A stretch of 64,000 nucleotides of DNA from positions 2,046,001-2,110,000 of the forward strand of contig NZ_CP042582.1 in NCBI RefSeq assembly GCF_008728835.1, given 5' to 3'. Position numbers and translations under genes: made by a program. Under the pieces are notes generated by a model that was given only the letters and a program-made list of their open reading frames with translations, made no database searches and had not been told where the DNA came from. Source of the DNA: Hypericibacter adhaerens. GTDB taxonomy: Bacteria; Pseudomonadota; Alphaproteobacteria; Dongiales; Dongiaceae. Every line of letters begins with the position of its first letter. Position 1 is the first letter of the stretch. Positions 26,788 through 47,899 of the stretch are shown here, piece after piece.

Positions 26788-27480
26788 ATGGCAACCGGAA
26801 AGAGACTGCGCAAGGCTTACGAGGGCATCAACCGCGACGCCTTCTACAGCGTCGCCGACGCCGTGAAGATCATCAAGACGAACGCGACGGCGAAGTTCGA
26901 CGAGACCATCGAGATTTCGCTGAACCTCGGCATCGATCCGCGTCACGCCGACCAGAACGTGCGCGGCGTCGTGCAGCTGCCGCACGGCACCGGCAAGTCG
27001 CTGCGCGTGGCCGTGTTCGCCAAGGGCGACAAGGCCAAGATCGCCAAGGATGCGGGCGCCGACATCGTCGGCGCCGAAGATCTGGCGGAGAAGGTCAATG
27101 CCGGTCAGATCGAGTTCGACCGCGTCATCGCCACGCCGGACATGATGGCGCTGGTGGGCCGTCTCGGTAAGGTGCTGGGCCCGCGCGGCCTGATGCCGAA
27201 CCCGAAGCTCGGCACCGTCACCAACGACGTGGCCGAGGCGGTCAAGGCGACCAAGGGCGGCCAGGTCGAGTTCCGCGCCGAGAAGTCGGGGCTGATCCAT
27301 GCCGGCATCGGCAAGGCCAGCTTCAGCGAGGCGGCGATCGCAGACAACGTGAAGGCCTTCGTGGGCGCGATCAACCGCGCCAAGCCGGCCGGGGCCAAGG
27401 GCACCTTCCTCAAGAGGGTGTCGCTGAGCTCGACCATGGGCCCGGGCGTGAAGCTCGACGTGGCGACGGTCGTCGGCTGA
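26788..27480 (+). CDS. rplA: 50S ribosomal protein L1
   Basis: 230 aa. The L1 stalk protein has [18 protein letters not shown] and the conserved [14 protein letters not shown] segment. It lies 3 bases after rplK, so the two form the L11 operon unit. In other bacteria L1 represses this unit; the site was not located here. Confidence 0.98.
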   Translation: MATGKRLRKAYEGINRDAFYSVADAVKIIKTNATAKFDETIEISLNLGIDPRHADQNVRGVVQLPHGTGKSLRVAVFAKGDKAKIAKDAGADIVGAEDLAEKVNAGQIEFDRVIATPDMMALVGRLGKVLGPRGLMPNPKLGTVTNDVAEAVKATKGGQVEFRAEKSGLIHAGIGKASFSEAAIADNVKAFVGAINRAKPAGAKGTFLKRVSLSSTMGPGVKLDVATVVG

Positions 27481-27486
27481 GTTTTC

Positions 27487-27531
27487 CCGGACCGCCGGAT
27501 CGCTCCCCCGAGGAGCGGCCCGGCGGTCCGG
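27487..27531 (+). terminator. Large stem-loop after rplA
   Basis: 12-bp perfect outer arms (CCGGACCGCCGG and complement) enclose an inner CGCTCC/GGAGCG stem. The hairpin starts 6 bases after the rplA stop. No T-run follows, so it may act as a processing or pause site between rplKA and rplJL rather than as a full terminator. Confidence 0.5.
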
Positions 27532-27906
27532 ATCTGAATACGGCGACCCGGTCCCTTCGCGGGGAGCGGGAAGCCGGACAGGCCGGGGGAGATCCTTCGG
27601 GATCGAAGCCGGCCGCACCTGTCCGAGACTGCAGGTGCCCGGAAGCCGCTCTCTCAAGGAGCGACGGAAGGGCTTAATCCGGTGGGACTGGTTCCCACGC
27701 CCTGCATAGACGGGAGATCGAGTTTCAGAGCGGTGGTGCGGACAGTCCCGTCGGGTCGTCCCTGCCTTCCGTTTCTGGGCTTGAGCTTCTGGGACAGGCC
27801 GAACCGGACGTCCGGGGACGCCAAGTCGCCGGAGGTCCATCGAGCAACCGGGGCTCGAGGGCCGATCGCGAGATCGGATCCAAGGGCCCCAAAGCGGAGA
27901 CGATCA
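27532..27906 (+). promoter_or_regulatory. rplJ leader with candidate L10-binding structure
   Basis: 375 untranslated bases precede rplJ. A hairpin GCACCTG (27615-27621) / CAGGTGC (27632-27638) with loop TCCGAGACTG resembles the L10(L12)4 autoregulatory leader of other bacteria. The open frame through this region is not conserved-looking and was rejected as coding. A promoter for rplJL may also lie here. Confidence 0.5.
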
Positions 27907-28428
27907 GTGGACCGATCCGAAAAACTGGAGCTGATCACCTCGCTGCACAACACGCTGAAGGACGCCGAGCTGGTCGTGGTGACACGCCAGACCGGTCTGA
28001 CCGTGGCCGAGTCCACGGACCTTCGGCGCAAGATGCGTGCAGCCGGTGCCGGCTTCCGCGTGGCCAAGAATCGGCTCGCTCGTCGCGCTCTAGAAGGCAC
28101 CAAATTCACGGGCCTGTCTGGAATGCTCACCGGAACCACGGCGCTTGCCTATTCCAAGGATCCGGTGGCAGCGGCGAAGGTGGCGACCACCTTCGCCAAG
28201 GACAACGAGAAGCTCACCATCGTGGGCGGCGTCATGGGCAACCAGGTCCTCGATCCCGAAGGGATCAAGGCCCTCGCCAGCCTGCCGTCGCTCGACGAGC
28301 TTCGCGCCAAGATCCTCGGCATGCTGCAGACCCCGGCGACGCGCGTCGCCTCGGTCCTCGCGGCCCCTGCCGGCCAGCTGGCTCGCGTCTTCAATGCCTA
28401 TGCGACGAAAGAGGGCGGCGCGTCGTGA
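27907..28428 (+). CDS. rplJ: 50S ribosomal protein L10
   Basis: 173 aa from GTG at 27907 with CGGAG upstream, giving the usual L10 start DRSEKLELITSL. The family segments VVVTRQTGLTV, RVAKNRLARRAL and LIVGGVMGNQV-like blocks are present, with a C-terminal helix that binds L7/L12 dimers. The long in-frame extension to 27682 is leader, not protein. Confidence 0.96.
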   Translation: MDRSEKLELITSLHNTLKDAELVVVTRQTGLTVAESTDLRRKMRAAGAGFRVAKNRLARRALEGTKFTGLSGMLTGTTALAYSKDPVAAAKVATTFAKDNEKLTIVGGVMGNQVLDPEGIKALASLPSLDELRAKILGMLQTPATRVASVLAAPAGQLARVFNAYATKEGGAS

Positions 28429-28482
28429 CGCGCGGCTCCGAGCCGAACCCAGAAAAGCGTTCAAGCCTTAGGAGAAGTTAAA

Positions 28483-28860
28483 ATGGCTGATCTGCAGAAG
28501 TTGGTCGACGAACTGTCGAAGCTCACCGTCCTCGAGGCGGCCGAGCTGTCGAAGAAGCTGGAAGAGGCGTGGGGCGTCTCGGCGGCGGCACCGGTTGCGG
28601 TGGCGGCTGCCGGCGGCGCTGCCGCGGCTGCGGCTCCGGCCGCCGAGCAGACCGAGTTCTCGGTCATTCTCGTCGACGGCGGCGACAAGAAGATCAACGT
28701 GATTAAGGAAGTCCGCGCCATCACCAGCCTCGGCCTCAAGGAGGCCAAGGACCTCGTCGAGGGTGCGCCCAAGACGGTGAAGGACGGCGTGCCGAAGGCG
28801 GAAGCCGAGGCGATGAAGAAGAAGCTCGAGGAAGCCGGCGCGAAGGTCCAGCTGAAGTAG
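28483..28860 (+). CDS. rplL: 50S ribosomal protein L7/L12
   Basis: 125 aa. An N-terminal dimerisation domain is joined by an Ala-rich hinge (about 33-55) to the C-terminal factor-binding domain ([20 protein letters not shown]). It recruits translation GTPases. AGGAG lies upstream of the ATG. Confidence 0.98.
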   Translation: MADLQKLVDELSKLTVLEAAELSKKLEEAWGVSAAAPVAVAAAGGAAAAAAPAAEQTEFSVILVDGGDKKINVIKEVRAITSLGLKEAKDLVEGAPKTVKDGVPKAEAEAMKKKLEEAGAKVQLK

Positions 28861-28902
28861 TCGGACCGGTCGCGACGCCGGATTTCCGGCAGCGAACGAC
28901 AA

Positions 28903-28946
28903 GGCCGCCGTTTCCAGACCCCGCGAAGGTTTCGGAAACGGCGGCC
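28903..28946 (+). terminator. Stem-loop in rplL-rpoB gap
   Basis: Perfect 13-bp arms (GGCCGCCGTTTCC and complement) with an 18-base loop lie 42 bases after rplL. There is no T-run. In E. coli an attenuator and RNase III site occupy the same gap, so this may be a functional analogue that sets the ratio of ribosomal protein to RNA polymerase. Confidence 0.5.
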
Positions 28947-29140
28947 GCGTCGCCCGCGAGCCCCAGAGATCCGACAGCGAATTTGGGATCGCCGCATCCC
29001 CGAGAGATCGAAACGCGGCGACGGGCACGGGGCCCGGGCGGAAGGCGCAAGGCGCCGATGACCGCGAGAAACCCGCCGGTGGGAGCCCCAGGAGCTCCTT
29101 GGCCCAGTTGACGGGCATGACGCGCGAGGCGAGGACAGCA

Positions 29141-37485
<8,345 letters not shown>

Positions 37486-37541
37486 TCTCGAGTCCGTGCG
37501 GTGGCTTCAGGCCCCCGCTCGAGCGAGAGCTGAAGATCGAA

Positions 37542-37573
37542 GGGGCCCGTCTTCCGGAAGGAAGGCGGGCCCC
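37542..37573 (+). terminator. Rho-independent terminator after rpoC
   Basis: 14-base arms (GGGGCCCGTCTTCC and GGAAGGCGGGCCCC) with one T-G pair and a GGAA loop, followed by GTCCTTTTC. It lies 57 bases after the rpoC stop and separates the rpo operon from the str operon. Confidence 0.88.
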
Positions 37574-37912
37574 GTCCTTTTCGGGGTGCGACAGAGCGCC
37601 CGGAACGACTGTCCTGCGCCATTTGCATGGATTCCGGCCATCTCGGCGCCTCGTGCAAGGGTGGCCGGGGAGAATCACATTCAATATATTGATTCAGAAC
37701 TGAAATTTATGACTGCCACCGCGGCCGAGGCCGCCTCGGCGACGCGGAAGGCGCTCCCGGGCGGCGGCGGCGGCGCGAAGCGCTCCTGTGGATGAAACCG
37801 GGCGCCCGGGGCTGAAACCCGCAGAAACCCTCGGTTAATTGAAAATTGCCCGCCCCGCGCCCAGGCCCCGGCAACCGCCCGCAATGCAATGAATTCTCTT
37901 GCTGTTTCGCGC
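37574..37912. other. Intergenic region with AT-rich palindromes
   Basis: About 340 bases between the rpoC terminator and the str promoter. The palindrome TCAATATATTGA (37681-37692) is followed at once by TTCAG-AA-CTGAA (37693-37704). The pair stands out in GC-rich surroundings and could bind a regulator. No gene was seen. Confidence 0.45.
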
Positions 37913-37941
37913 TTGACGGGGGGGAGGTCGATTCATATTAT
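37913..37941 (+). promoter_or_regulatory. str operon sigma70 promoter
   Basis: TTGACG at 37913-37918 and TATTAT at 37936-37941, separated by exactly 17 bases. This is the best promoter match in the window. It would start transcription around 37948, giving a leader of about 190 bases before rpsL. Confidence 0.8.
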
Positions 37942-38022
37942 CCGCGCGCCTTCCGGGGCTGGTGGTAGACCTGCAAACGGTCTAGACGCAGCGCCGCCGA
38001 AAAGCACGAACGACACACATAG

Positions 38023-38060
38023 GTCGCCGAGCGGGGCCATGCCCCTGGCGACTATTTTTC
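38023..38060 (+). terminator. Terminator-like hairpin inside the str leader (candidate attenuator)
   Basis: GTCGCC (38023-38028) pairs with GGCGAC (38047-38052), and GGGGC pairs with GCCCC around a CAT loop. TATTTTTC follows directly. This has the form of an intrinsic terminator but lies about 80 bases before rpsL, after the strong promoter. A second stem, CGAGCC/GGCTCG, follows at about 38069-38091 and could be part of a switching structure. Confidence 0.6.
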
Positions 38061-38140
38061 TGGCCGCACGAGCCGAAGCGTTTTGGCTCGGCGCGGTCGT
38101 TTGCATCGCGGTTTTGCAACCGTACGAGGACCTATAGCCG

Positions 38141-38512
38141 ATGCCGACGATCAATCAGTTGATCAACAGCCCGCGTCGCCCGGTCGCCGCCCGCAACAAG
38201 GTGCCGGCGCTGAATTCGAGCCCGCAGAAGCGCGGCGTCTGCACGCGCGTCTACACCACGACGCCGAAGAAGCCGAACTCGGCGCTGCGCAAGGTCGCGC
38301 GCGTGCGGCTCACCAACGGCTACGAGGTCACGAGCTACATCCCCGGCGAAGGCCACAATCTGCAGGAGCATTCGGTCGTCATGATCCGTGGCGGCCGCGT
38401 GAAGGACCTGCCGGGCGTTCGCTACCACATCATCCGCGGCACGCTCGACACCCAGGGCGTGAAGGACCGCCGCCAGCGCCGTTCGAAGTACGGCGCCAAG
38501 CGGCCGAAGTGA
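38141..38512 (+). CDS. rpsL: 30S ribosomal protein S12
   Basis: 123 aa. The decoding-centre loops [12 protein letters not shown] and [14 protein letters not shown] are wild-type at the two Lys positions that give streptomycin resistance when mutated. First gene of the str operon; GAGGA lies upstream of the ATG. Confidence 0.99.
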   Translation: MPTINQLINSPRRPVAARNKVPALNSSPQKRGVCTRVYTTTPKKPNSALRKVARVRLTNGYEVTSYIPGEGHNLQEHSVVMIRGGRVKDLPGVRYHIIRGTLDTQGVKDRRQRRSKYGAKRPK

Positions 38513-38531
38513 TCTAAGGAGCGTCGATCCG

Positions 38532-39002
38532 ATGTCCCGTCGTCATGCTGCCGAGAAGCGCGAAGTCCTGCCGGACGCCAAGTTCGGCGACGTCGTCATC
38601 ACGAAGTTCATGAACTCGCTGATGTATGCGGGCAAGAAGTCGGTCGCCGAGCTGACCGTCTATGGCGCGCTCGAGCAGGTCGAGAAGAAGTCCAAGGGCG
38701 ATCCGGTGAAGGTGTTCCGCGACGCGCTCGACAACGTGAAGCCGCACCTCGAGGTGCGCTCGCGGCGCGTCGGCGGCGCCACCTACCAGGTTCCGGTCGA
38801 GGTCCGTCCGGAGCGCGCCCAGGCGCTGGCGATCCGCTGGATCATCCAGACCGCGCGCGGCCGCTCCGAGACCACGATGACCGACCGCCTCTCGGCCGAG
38901 CTGCTCGACGCCGCCAACAACCGCGGCGCCTCGGTGAAGAAGCGCGAAGACACGCACAAGATGGCCGAGGCCAACAAGGCCTTCTCGCACTACCGCTGGT
39001 AA
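38532..39002 (+). CDS. rpsG: 30S ribosomal protein S7
   Basis: 156 aa. The family starts [19 protein letters not shown] and has the 16S rRNA head-binding core [20 protein letters not shown]. It lies 19 bases after rpsL. In E. coli S7 represses the str operon at this junction; no similar structure was clear here. Confidence 0.98.
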   Translation: MSRRHAAEKREVLPDAKFGDVVITKFMNSLMYAGKKSVAELTVYGALEQVEKKSKGDPVKVFRDALDNVKPHLEVRSRRVGGATYQVPVEVRPERAQALAIRWIIQTARGRSETTMTDRLSAELLDAANNRGASVKKREDTHKMAEANKAFSHYRW

Positions 39003-39041
39003 CCCAGGCGATAGCGAAAGAGTTCGAGGACACCCGATATC

Positions 39042-41117
<2,076 letters not shown>

Positions 41118-41169
41118 TTTCGGAAGCGATCGACAGAGCAGCCCGCAAGCAGAAGACGGAGTAAGGACC

Positions 41170-42360
<1,191 letters not shown>

Positions 42361-42387
42361 GCGGCACCGGCAGCAGGGACCCAGACC

Positions 42388-42702
42388 ATGGAAAACCAAA
42401 ATATCCGGATCCGCCTGAAGGCGTTCGATCACCGCGTGCTCGATCAGTCGACCGGCGAGATCGTCAACACGGCCAAGCGCACCGGCGCCCAGGTGCGCGG
42501 GCCGATCCCGCTGCCGACGCGCATCGAGCGCGTGACGGTGCTGCGTTCGCCGCACGTGGACAAGAAGAGCCGCGAGCAGTTCGAGATCCGGACGCACAAG
42601 CGGCTGCTCGATATCGTCGATCCGACCCCGCAGACGGTGGATGCGCTCATGAAGCTCGAGCTCGCCGCCGGCGTGGACGTCGAGATCAAGTTGAAGAACT
42701 AG
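42388..42702 (+). CDS. rpsJ: 30S ribosomal protein S10
   Basis: 104 aa, with [14 protein letters not shown] and the loop [16 protein letters not shown] that reaches the 30S head. It is also NusE, a partner of NusB and NusG in antitermination. It starts the S10 section directly after tuf with no promoter gap. Confidence 0.98.
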   Translation: MENQNIRIRLKAFDHRVLDQSTGEIVNTAKRTGAQVRGPIPLPTRIERVTVLRSPHVDKKSREQFEIRTHKRLLDIVDPTPQTVDALMKLELAAGVDVEIKLKN

Positions 42703-42727
42703 TCCAGGCATGTCCGGGAGTGGAACC

Positions 42728-43432
42728 ATGCGTTCCGGTTTGATCGCACAGAAGCTGGGCATGACCCGCGTCTTCAATGAAGAAGGCGCGCATGTGCCGG
42801 TGACCGTGCTGAAGATGGAAGGCTGCCAGGTCGTGGCGGTGAAGACCGCCGAGCGCGACGGCTATACCGCCGTTCAGCTCGGGATCGGCAGCCCGAAGGT
42901 GAAGAACCTGACCAAGGCCCAGCGCGGCCATTTCGCCAAGGCCAAGGTCGAGCCCAAGCGCAAGCTCGCGGAATTCCGCGTCGAGCCGAAGGCGCTGCTC
43001 GAGGTGGGGGCCGAGTTCTCGGCCACGCATTTCGTGCCCGGCCAGTTCGTCGACGTGACCGGCACCAGCATCGGCAAGGGCTTCGCCGGCGCCATGAAGC
43101 GCTGGAACTTCGGCGGCCTGCGCGCGACGCACGGCGTGTCGATCTCGCATCGCAGCCACGGCTCCACCGGTAACCGCCAGGATCCGGGCCGCACCTTCCC
43201 GGGCAAGAAGATGGCGGGCCATCTGGGCGACGAGCGCGTGACGATCCTGAACCTGAAGGTCGTCTCGACCGACGCCGACCAGGGCCTGATCTATGTCGAG
43301 GGCGCGGTTCCCGGCGCCGAGGGCAGCTGGGTCATGCTGCGCGACGCGGTGAAGCGCAAGGCGCCGAAGGACCTGCCGTTCCCGGCGGGCCTCAAGACGG
43401 CTGCCGAGCCCGCGGCCGAGAAGAAGGAATAA
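42728..43432 (+). CDS. rplC: 50S ribosomal protein L3
   Basis: 234 aa from the ATG at 42728, with GGGAG upstream; an ATG at 42710 would add six residues. The start [15 protein letters not shown] and the loop [25 protein letters not shown] near the peptidyl transferase centre are both typical. It has a short Ala/Lys-rich C-terminal tail. Confidence 0.98.
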   Translation: MRSGLIAQKLGMTRVFNEEGAHVPVTVLKMEGCQVVAVKTAERDGYTAVQLGIGSPKVKNLTKAQRGHFAKAKVEPKRKLAEFRVEPKALLEVGAEFSATHFVPGQFVDVTGTSIGKGFAGAMKRWNFGGLRATHGVSISHRSHGSTGNRQDPGRTFPGKKMAGHLGDERVTILNLKVVSTDADQGLIYVEGAVPGAEGSWVMLRDAVKRKAPKDLPFPAGLKTAAEPAAEKKE

Positions 43433-43437
43433 GGGCG

Positions 43438-44058
43438 ATGAAGCTTCCGCTCACCAGCCTGGACAACAAGAAGGTCGGCGAGATCGACCTTTCCGACGAG
43501 GTGTTCGGCCTGCCCGTGCGCCGCGACATCCTCGCGCGCGCGGTCAACTGGCAGCTCGCCAAGCGCCGCCAGGGCACGCACAAGACCAAGACCATCGGCG
43601 ACGTCCAGGGCACGACCAAGAAGCCCTACAAGCAGAAGGGCACCGGCAGCGCCCGCCAGGGCTCGCTGCGCTCGCCGCAGTTCCGCGGCGGCGCGGTGAT
43701 CTTCGGGCCCGTGGTGCGCAGCCACGAGCACGACCTGCCCAAGAAGGTCCGCAAGCTCGCGCTGAAGACGGCGCTCTCGAGCAAGCAGGCCGACGGCAAG
43801 CTGGTGGTCGTGGACAGCCTGGCCGCCGCCAAGGCGAAGACCAAGGAGCTGGCCGGCAAGCTCGGCAAGTTCGGCTGGCAGTCGGTTCTGCTGATCGACG
43901 GGCCCGCCGTGGACGACAATTTCCGCCGCGCGACCGCGAACATTCCCAACCTCGATCTGCTGCCGCAGCAGGGTGCGAATGTTTACGACATCCTGCGGCG
44001 CGACGTGCTGGTGCTGAGCAAGGCCGCCGTCGAGCATCTGGAGGCGCGACTGAAATGA
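43438..44058 (+). CDS. rplD: 50S ribosomal protein L4
   Basis: 206 aa. The exit-tunnel loop is [25 protein letters not shown]. In E. coli L4 regulates the S10 operon, but the S10 leader structure it needs is absent here because rpsJ follows tuf directly. It overlaps rplW by 4 bases. Confidence 0.98.
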   Translation: MKLPLTSLDNKKVGEIDLSDEVFGLPVRRDILARAVNWQLAKRRQGTHKTKTIGDVQGTTKKPYKQKGTGSARQGSLRSPQFRGGAVIFGPVVRSHEHDLPKKVRKLALKTALSSKQADGKLVVVDSLAAAKAKTKELAGKLGKFGWQSVLLIDGPAVDDNFRRATANIPNLDLLPQQGANVYDILRRDVLVLSKAAVEHLEARLK

Positions 44059-44387
44059 GCAGAGCACGGCCGATCAAGCCGGTTGAGACCAAGCTCAGCC
44101 AGGCCCGCATGTACGAGCTGATCCGCTCGCCCGTGGTGACCGAGAAGTCCACGGCCGGGTCCGCGCACAGCCAGGTCACCTTCAAGGTGCCGCTGGACGC
44201 GACCAAGCCGGAGATCAAGGCCGCCGTCGAGGGCGTGTTCAAGGTCAAGGTGGTCGCGGTCAACACCCTGCGTCAGCTGGGCAAGACCAAGCGCTTCCGC
44301 GGCCGGCTCGGCTTCCGTTCCGACACCAAGAAAGCGATGGTCACCCTCGCCGAGGGCAACACCATCGACGTGACCTCGGGGGTCTAA
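44055..44387 (+). CDS. rplW: 50S ribosomal protein L23
   Basis: 110 aa, slightly longer than the usual 95-100 because of an N-terminal extension of about 18 residues before [14 protein letters not shown]. It is the exit-tunnel rim protein that docks SRP and trigger factor. The ATGA overlap with rplD supports this start. Confidence 0.97.
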   Translation: MSRARPIKPVETKLSQARMYELIRSPVVTEKSTAGSAHSQVTFKVPLDATKPEIKAAVEGVFKVKVVAVNTLRQLGKTKRFRGRLGFRSDTKKAMVTLAEGNTIDVTSGV

Positions 44388-44390
44388 GCG

Positions 44391-45212
44391 ATGGCGCTCA
44401 AGACATACAAGCCGGTTACGCCCTCCACCCGCCAGCTGGTCATCGTCGACCGCAGCGAGCTGCACAAGGGCGACCCCGTGAAGGCGCTGACCGAGGGTCT
44501 GCGCAAGACGGGCGGCCGCAACAACACCGGCCGCATCACCTCGTTCCAGCGCGGCGGCGGCCACAAGCGCCGCTACCGCACGATCGACTTCAAGCGCCGC
44601 AAGTTCGACGTCGAGGCGACGGTGGAGCGGCTCGAGTACGACCCGAACCGCACCGCCTTCATCGCCCTCATCAAATACACCGACGGCGAGCTCGCCTACA
44701 TCCTGGCGCCGCAGCGCCTGAAGGCGGGCGACGTGGTGGTGTCGGGCGAACGCGCGGACATCAAGCCGGGCAACGCGATGCCCCTCAAGAGCATCCCGGT
44801 CGGCACCATCGTCCATAACGTGGAGATGAAGCCGGGCCGCGGCGGCCAGATGGCGCGCGCCGCCGGCACCTTCGTCCAGCTCGTCGGCCGCGATGCCGGC
44901 GCCGCGCTCCTGCGCATGGCCTCGGGCGAGGTCCGCAAGGTCTCGAGCGAGTGCATGGCGACGATCGGCGCGGTTTCGAACCCGGACCAGCAGAACATCG
45001 TCATCGCCAAGGCCGGCCGCGCGCGCTGGCTGGGCCGCCGTCCGGTGGTCCGCGGCATCGCGATGAACCCGGTCGATCATCCGCATGGCGGTCGCACCAA
45101 CGGCGGCATGGCCTGGGTCACCCCCTGGGGCATCTCCACCAAGGGCAAGAAGACGCGGCACAACAAGAAGACGGACGGCCAGATTCTGCGCCGCCGTCAG
45201 GTCAGCAAGTAA
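44391..45212 (+). CDS. rplB: 50S ribosomal protein L2
   Basis: 273 aa. The conserved [17 protein letters not shown] block and the C-terminal [15 protein letters not shown] with its functional His are present. It is needed for subunit joining and peptidyl transferase assembly. It starts 3 bases after rplW. Confidence 0.98.
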   Translation: MALKTYKPVTPSTRQLVIVDRSELHKGDPVKALTEGLRKTGGRNNTGRITSFQRGGGHKRRYRTIDFKRRKFDVEATVERLEYDPNRTAFIALIKYTDGELAYILAPQRLKAGDVVVSGERADIKPGNAMPLKSIPVGTIVHNVEMKPGRGGQMARAAGTFVQLVGRDAGAALLRMASGEVRKVSSECMATIGAVSNPDQQNIVIAKAGRARWLGRRPVVRGIAMNPVDHPHGGRTNGGMAWVTPWGISTKGKKTRHNKKTDGQILRRRQVSK

Positions 45213-45226
45213 GGAGGGCGAAGCAA

Positions 45227-45508
45227 GTGGCTCGCTCCGTTTGGAAAGGTCCGTTCGTCGACGGCTATCTGCTGAAGAAGGCGGAGACCTCGCGCGCGTC
45301 CGGCCGCAACGAGGTCATCAAGACCTGGTCGCGTCGCTCGACCATCCTGCCGCAGTTCGTCGGCCTCACCTTCGGCGTCTACAACGGCAACAAGTTCCTG
45401 CCGGTGCTGGTGACCGAGAACATGATCGGCCACCGCTTCGGCGAGTTCGCGCCGACGCGCTTCTTCCACGGCCACACCGCGGCCGACAAGAAGGCCAAGA
45501 GGGAGTAA
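45227..45508 (+). CDS. rpsS: 30S ribosomal protein S19
   Basis: 93 codons from GTG at 45227, with AGGAGG about 8 bases upstream, giving the classic start [17 protein letters not shown]. The core [14 protein letters not shown] and [11 protein letters not shown] is conserved. It binds 16S rRNA in the head with S13. Confidence 0.97.
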   Translation: MARSVWKGPFVDGYLLKKAETSRASGRNEVIKTWSRRSTILPQFVGLTFGVYNGNKFLPVLVTENMIGHRFGEFAPTRFFHGHTAADKKAKRE

Positions 45509-45515
45509 CAGGGCG

Positions 45516-45896
45516 ATGAGCAAGAAGGCACATCCCCGGCGGCTGGCCGAGACCGAGGCGAAGGCGGAGGCGCGGCTTCTGCGCACGAGCCCGCGCAAGC
45601 TGAACCTCGTGGCCCAGTCGATCCGCGGCAAGAGCGCCAGTGCTGCGCTGGCCGAGCTCACCTTCTCCAAGCGGCGCATCGCACGCGACGCGAAGAAGGT
45701 GCTGCAGGCGGCGATCGCCAATGCCGAGAACAACCACCAGCTGGACGTCGACCGCCTGGTCGTGGCCGAAGCCAGCGTGGGCCGGGGCTTCGTGATGCGC
45801 CGCTTCCATGCGCGCGCCCGCGGCCGCGCGGCCAAGGTCGAGAAGTGGTGGAGCAACTTCACCGTCGTCGTGCGCGAGAGCGAGGAGACCGCGTAA
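45516..45896 (+). CDS. rplV: 50S ribosomal protein L22
   Basis: 126 aa with [17 protein letters not shown] and the tunnel hairpin [21 protein letters not shown]. It lies 7 bases after rpsS. Slight N-terminal Lys/Glu-rich extension. Confidence 0.98.
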   Translation: MSKKAHPRRLAETEAKAEARLLRTSPRKLNLVAQSIRGKSASAALAELTFSKRRIARDAKKVLQAAIANAENNHQLDVDRLVVAEASVGRGFVMRRFHARARGRAAKVEKWWSNFTVVVRESEETA

Positions 45897-45897
45897 T

Positions 45898-46575
45898 ATG
45901 GGTCAGAAAGTCAATCCGATCGGGCTGCGCGTCGGCATCAACCGCACCTGGGATTCGCGCTGGTTCGCCGACGACGATTACGCGGCGCTGCTGCACGAGG
46001 ATCTGCGCCTGAAGAAGTATCTTCAGAAGCGCCTCCTGCAGGCCGGCGTCAGCCGCATCGTCATCGAGCGTCCGAGCAAGCGCGCGCGCATCACGATCCA
46101 CACCGCCCGTCCGGGCGTGGTGATCGGCAAGAAGGGCGCCGACGTCGAGAAGCTCCGCAGCGATCTCGCCAAGATGACGGGCAGCGAAGTCAGCCTGAAC
46201 ATCGTCGAGATCCGCAAGCCCGAGATCGACGCCAAGCTGGTGGCCGAGAACATCGCCCAGCAGCTCGAGCGCCGCGTCGCCTTCCGCCGCGCGATGAAGC
46301 GCGCCGTGCAGTCGGCGATGCGCCTGGGCGCCCAGGGCATCCGCATCACCTGCGCCGGCCGGCTGGGCGGCGCGGAGATCGCCCGCACGGAGTGGTATCG
46401 CGAGGGCCGGGTGCCGCTGCACACGCTGCGCGCCGACATCGATTTCGGCGAGGCGACGGCCATGACCACCTACGGCACCTGCGGCGTGAAGGTGTGGGTG
46501 TTCAAGGGCGAGATCATGGCTCACGACCCGATGGCGCAGGACAAGCGCGCCCTCGAGCAGCAGGTCGCGCGCTGA
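45898..46575 (+). CDS. rpsC: 30S ribosomal protein S3
   Basis: 225 aa from the ATG at 45898, immediately after the rplV stop, giving [20 protein letters not shown]. The KH domain has [14 protein letters not shown]. It lines the mRNA entry channel. The upstream in-frame extension overlaps rplV and was rejected. Confidence 0.98.
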   Translation: MGQKVNPIGLRVGINRTWDSRWFADDDYAALLHEDLRLKKYLQKRLLQAGVSRIVIERPSKRARITIHTARPGVVIGKKGADVEKLRSDLAKMTGSEVSLNIVEIRKPEIDAKLVAENIAQQLERRVAFRRAMKRAVQSAMRLGAQGIRITCAGRLGGAEIARTEWYREGRVPLHTLRADIDFGEATAMTTYGTCGVKVWVFKGEIMAHDPMAQDKRALEQQVAR

Positions 46576-46607
46576 AGGCGGGAGCGAGAGAGTAGGGAGC
46601 GAGCATC

Positions 46608-47027
46608 ATGCTTCAGCCGAAGCGAACCAAATACCGCAAGGCCCACAAGGGCCGCATTCACGGCAAGGCCAAGGCCGGGACCAACCTGGACTTCGGCCAG
46701 TACGGTCTGAAGGCGACCGAGCCCGGCCGCGTCACCGCGCGCCAGATCGAGGCCGCGCGCCGCGCCGTGACCCGCCACATGAAGCGCCTGGGCCGCATCT
46801 GGATCCGCGTGTTCCCGGACGTTCCGGTGTCGCGCAAGCCGGCCGAGGTCCGCATGGGCTCGGGCAAGGGCACGCCCGAATACTGGGTGGTCCGCATCCA
46901 TCCCGGCCGCATCATGTTCGAGATCGACGGCGTGCCGAAGTCGCTGGCGGTCGAGGCGTTCGATCTGGCGGCGGCGAAGCTGCCGATCAAGACGCGCTTC
47001 GTGGCCCGTCTGGGCGAGGAGGGTTGA
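46608..47027 (+). CDS. rplP: 50S ribosomal protein L16
   Basis: 139 aa starting [16 protein letters not shown]. The conserved [14 protein letters not shown] loop near the A site is present. The start lies 32 bases after rpsC, with AGGGAG upstream. Confidence 0.98.
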   Translation: MLQPKRTKYRKAHKGRIHGKAKAGTNLDFGQYGLKATEPGRVTARQIEAARRAVTRHMKRLGRIWIRVFPDVPVSRKPAEVRMGSGKGTPEYWVVRIHPGRIMFEIDGVPKSLAVEAFDLAAAKLPIKTRFVARLGEEG

Positions 47028-47028
47028 G

Positions 47029-47226
47029 ATGAAGGTCGAAGACGTGCGGCAGAAGACGCCGGACCAGCTGAAGGCGTCGCTGGCGGACCTGCGCAAGGAG
47101 GCCTTCAACCTCCGCTTCCGCCGGGCCAGCGGCCAGCTTGAGAACACCGCGCGGGTGCGCGAGGTGCGGCGCGACATCGCCCGCATCCAGACCGTGCTCA
47201 ACGAGAAAACCCGCGAGCGGGCCTAG
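47029..47226 (+). CDS. rpmC: 50S ribosomal protein L29
   Basis: 65 aa, the usual two-helix protein, with [22 protein letters not shown]. The start overlaps the end of rplP by spacing only, in the sequence TTGAGATG. It sits at the tunnel exit next to L23. Confidence 0.97.
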   Translation: MKVEDVRQKTPDQLKASLADLRKEAFNLRFRRASGQLENTARVREVRRDIARIQTVLNEKTRERA

Positions 47227-47237
47227 GAGACAGGAAC

Positions 47238-47486
47238 ATGCCGAGGCGAGTGCTCCAGGGTGTCGTGGTCAGCGACAAGAACGACAAGACGGTCATCGTC
47301 AGCGTCGAGCGTCGCGTCATGCACCCGATCTACAAGAAGTTCATCCGTCGCTCGAAGCGCTATGCGGCGCACGACGAGGCGAATGCGTCCAAGGTTGGCG
47401 ACACGGTGATGATCCGGGAATGTCGGCCGCTGTCCAAGACGAAGCGGTGGGAGGTCGTGACCTCCGCCGCTTCCCAGCAGGGCTGA
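47238..47486 (+). CDS. rpsQ: 30S ribosomal protein S17
   Basis: 82 aa. An OB-fold protein with [20 protein letters not shown] and [23 protein letters not shown]. It binds helix 11 of 16S rRNA. It lies 11 bases after rpmC with AGGAGACAGGAAC upstream. Confidence 0.97.
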   Translation: MPRRVLQGVVVSDKNDKTVIVSVERRVMHPIYKKFIRRSKRYAAHDEANASKVGDTVMIRECRPLSKTKRWEVVTSAASQQG

Positions 47487-47499
47487 GGAGAACCGCGTC

Positions 47500-47868
47500 A
47501 TGATCCAGATGCAGACGAACCTGGAAGTGGCCGACAACTCGGGCGCGCGCAGGGTGCAGTGCATCAAGGTGCTCGGCGGTTCCAAGCGGAAATACGCCTC
47601 CGTGGGCGACGTCATCGTCGTCTCGGTCAAGGAGGCGATTCCGAGGGGCCGCGTGAAGAAGGGCGACGTCCACCAGGCGGTGATCGTGCGCACCTCGAAG
47701 GCGATCCGTCGCACCGACGGCAGCCTGATCCGCTTCGACCGCAACGCCGCCGTGCTGATCAACAAGCAGGGCGAGCCGATCGGCACCCGCATCTTCGGCC
47801 CCGTCACGCGCGAGCTCAGGGGCAAGAAGTTCATGAAGATCATCTCGCTCGCTCCGGAAGTTCTCTAG
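47500..47868 (+). CDS. rplN: 50S ribosomal protein L14
   Basis: 122 aa starting [21 protein letters not shown], with [13 protein letters not shown] near the C terminus. In E. coli the spc operon promoter lies before rplN; here the gap is 13 bases, so no separate promoter fits. Confidence 0.98.
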   Translation: MIQMQTNLEVADNSGARRVQCIKVLGGSKRKYASVGDVIVVSVKEAIPRGRVKKGDVHQAVIVRTSKAIRRTDGSLIRFDRNAAVLINKQGEPIGTRIFGPVTRELRGKKFMKIISLAPEVL

Positions 47869-47899
47869 AGCAACCGGGCCGGCGAAGAGGAAGACCGAG

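Noticed and set aside
27682-27906. N-terminal extension of L10 in the same frame
   Set aside because: L10 proteins start near DRSEKLE. The upstream frame is leader RNA with structures, and the GTG at 27907 has a ribosome site.
37889-38137. An 82-codon frame across the str promoter
   Set aside because: Its start lies upstream of the promoter, so the full frame would not be on the main transcript. Only the last 32 codons are kept as a speculative leader peptide.
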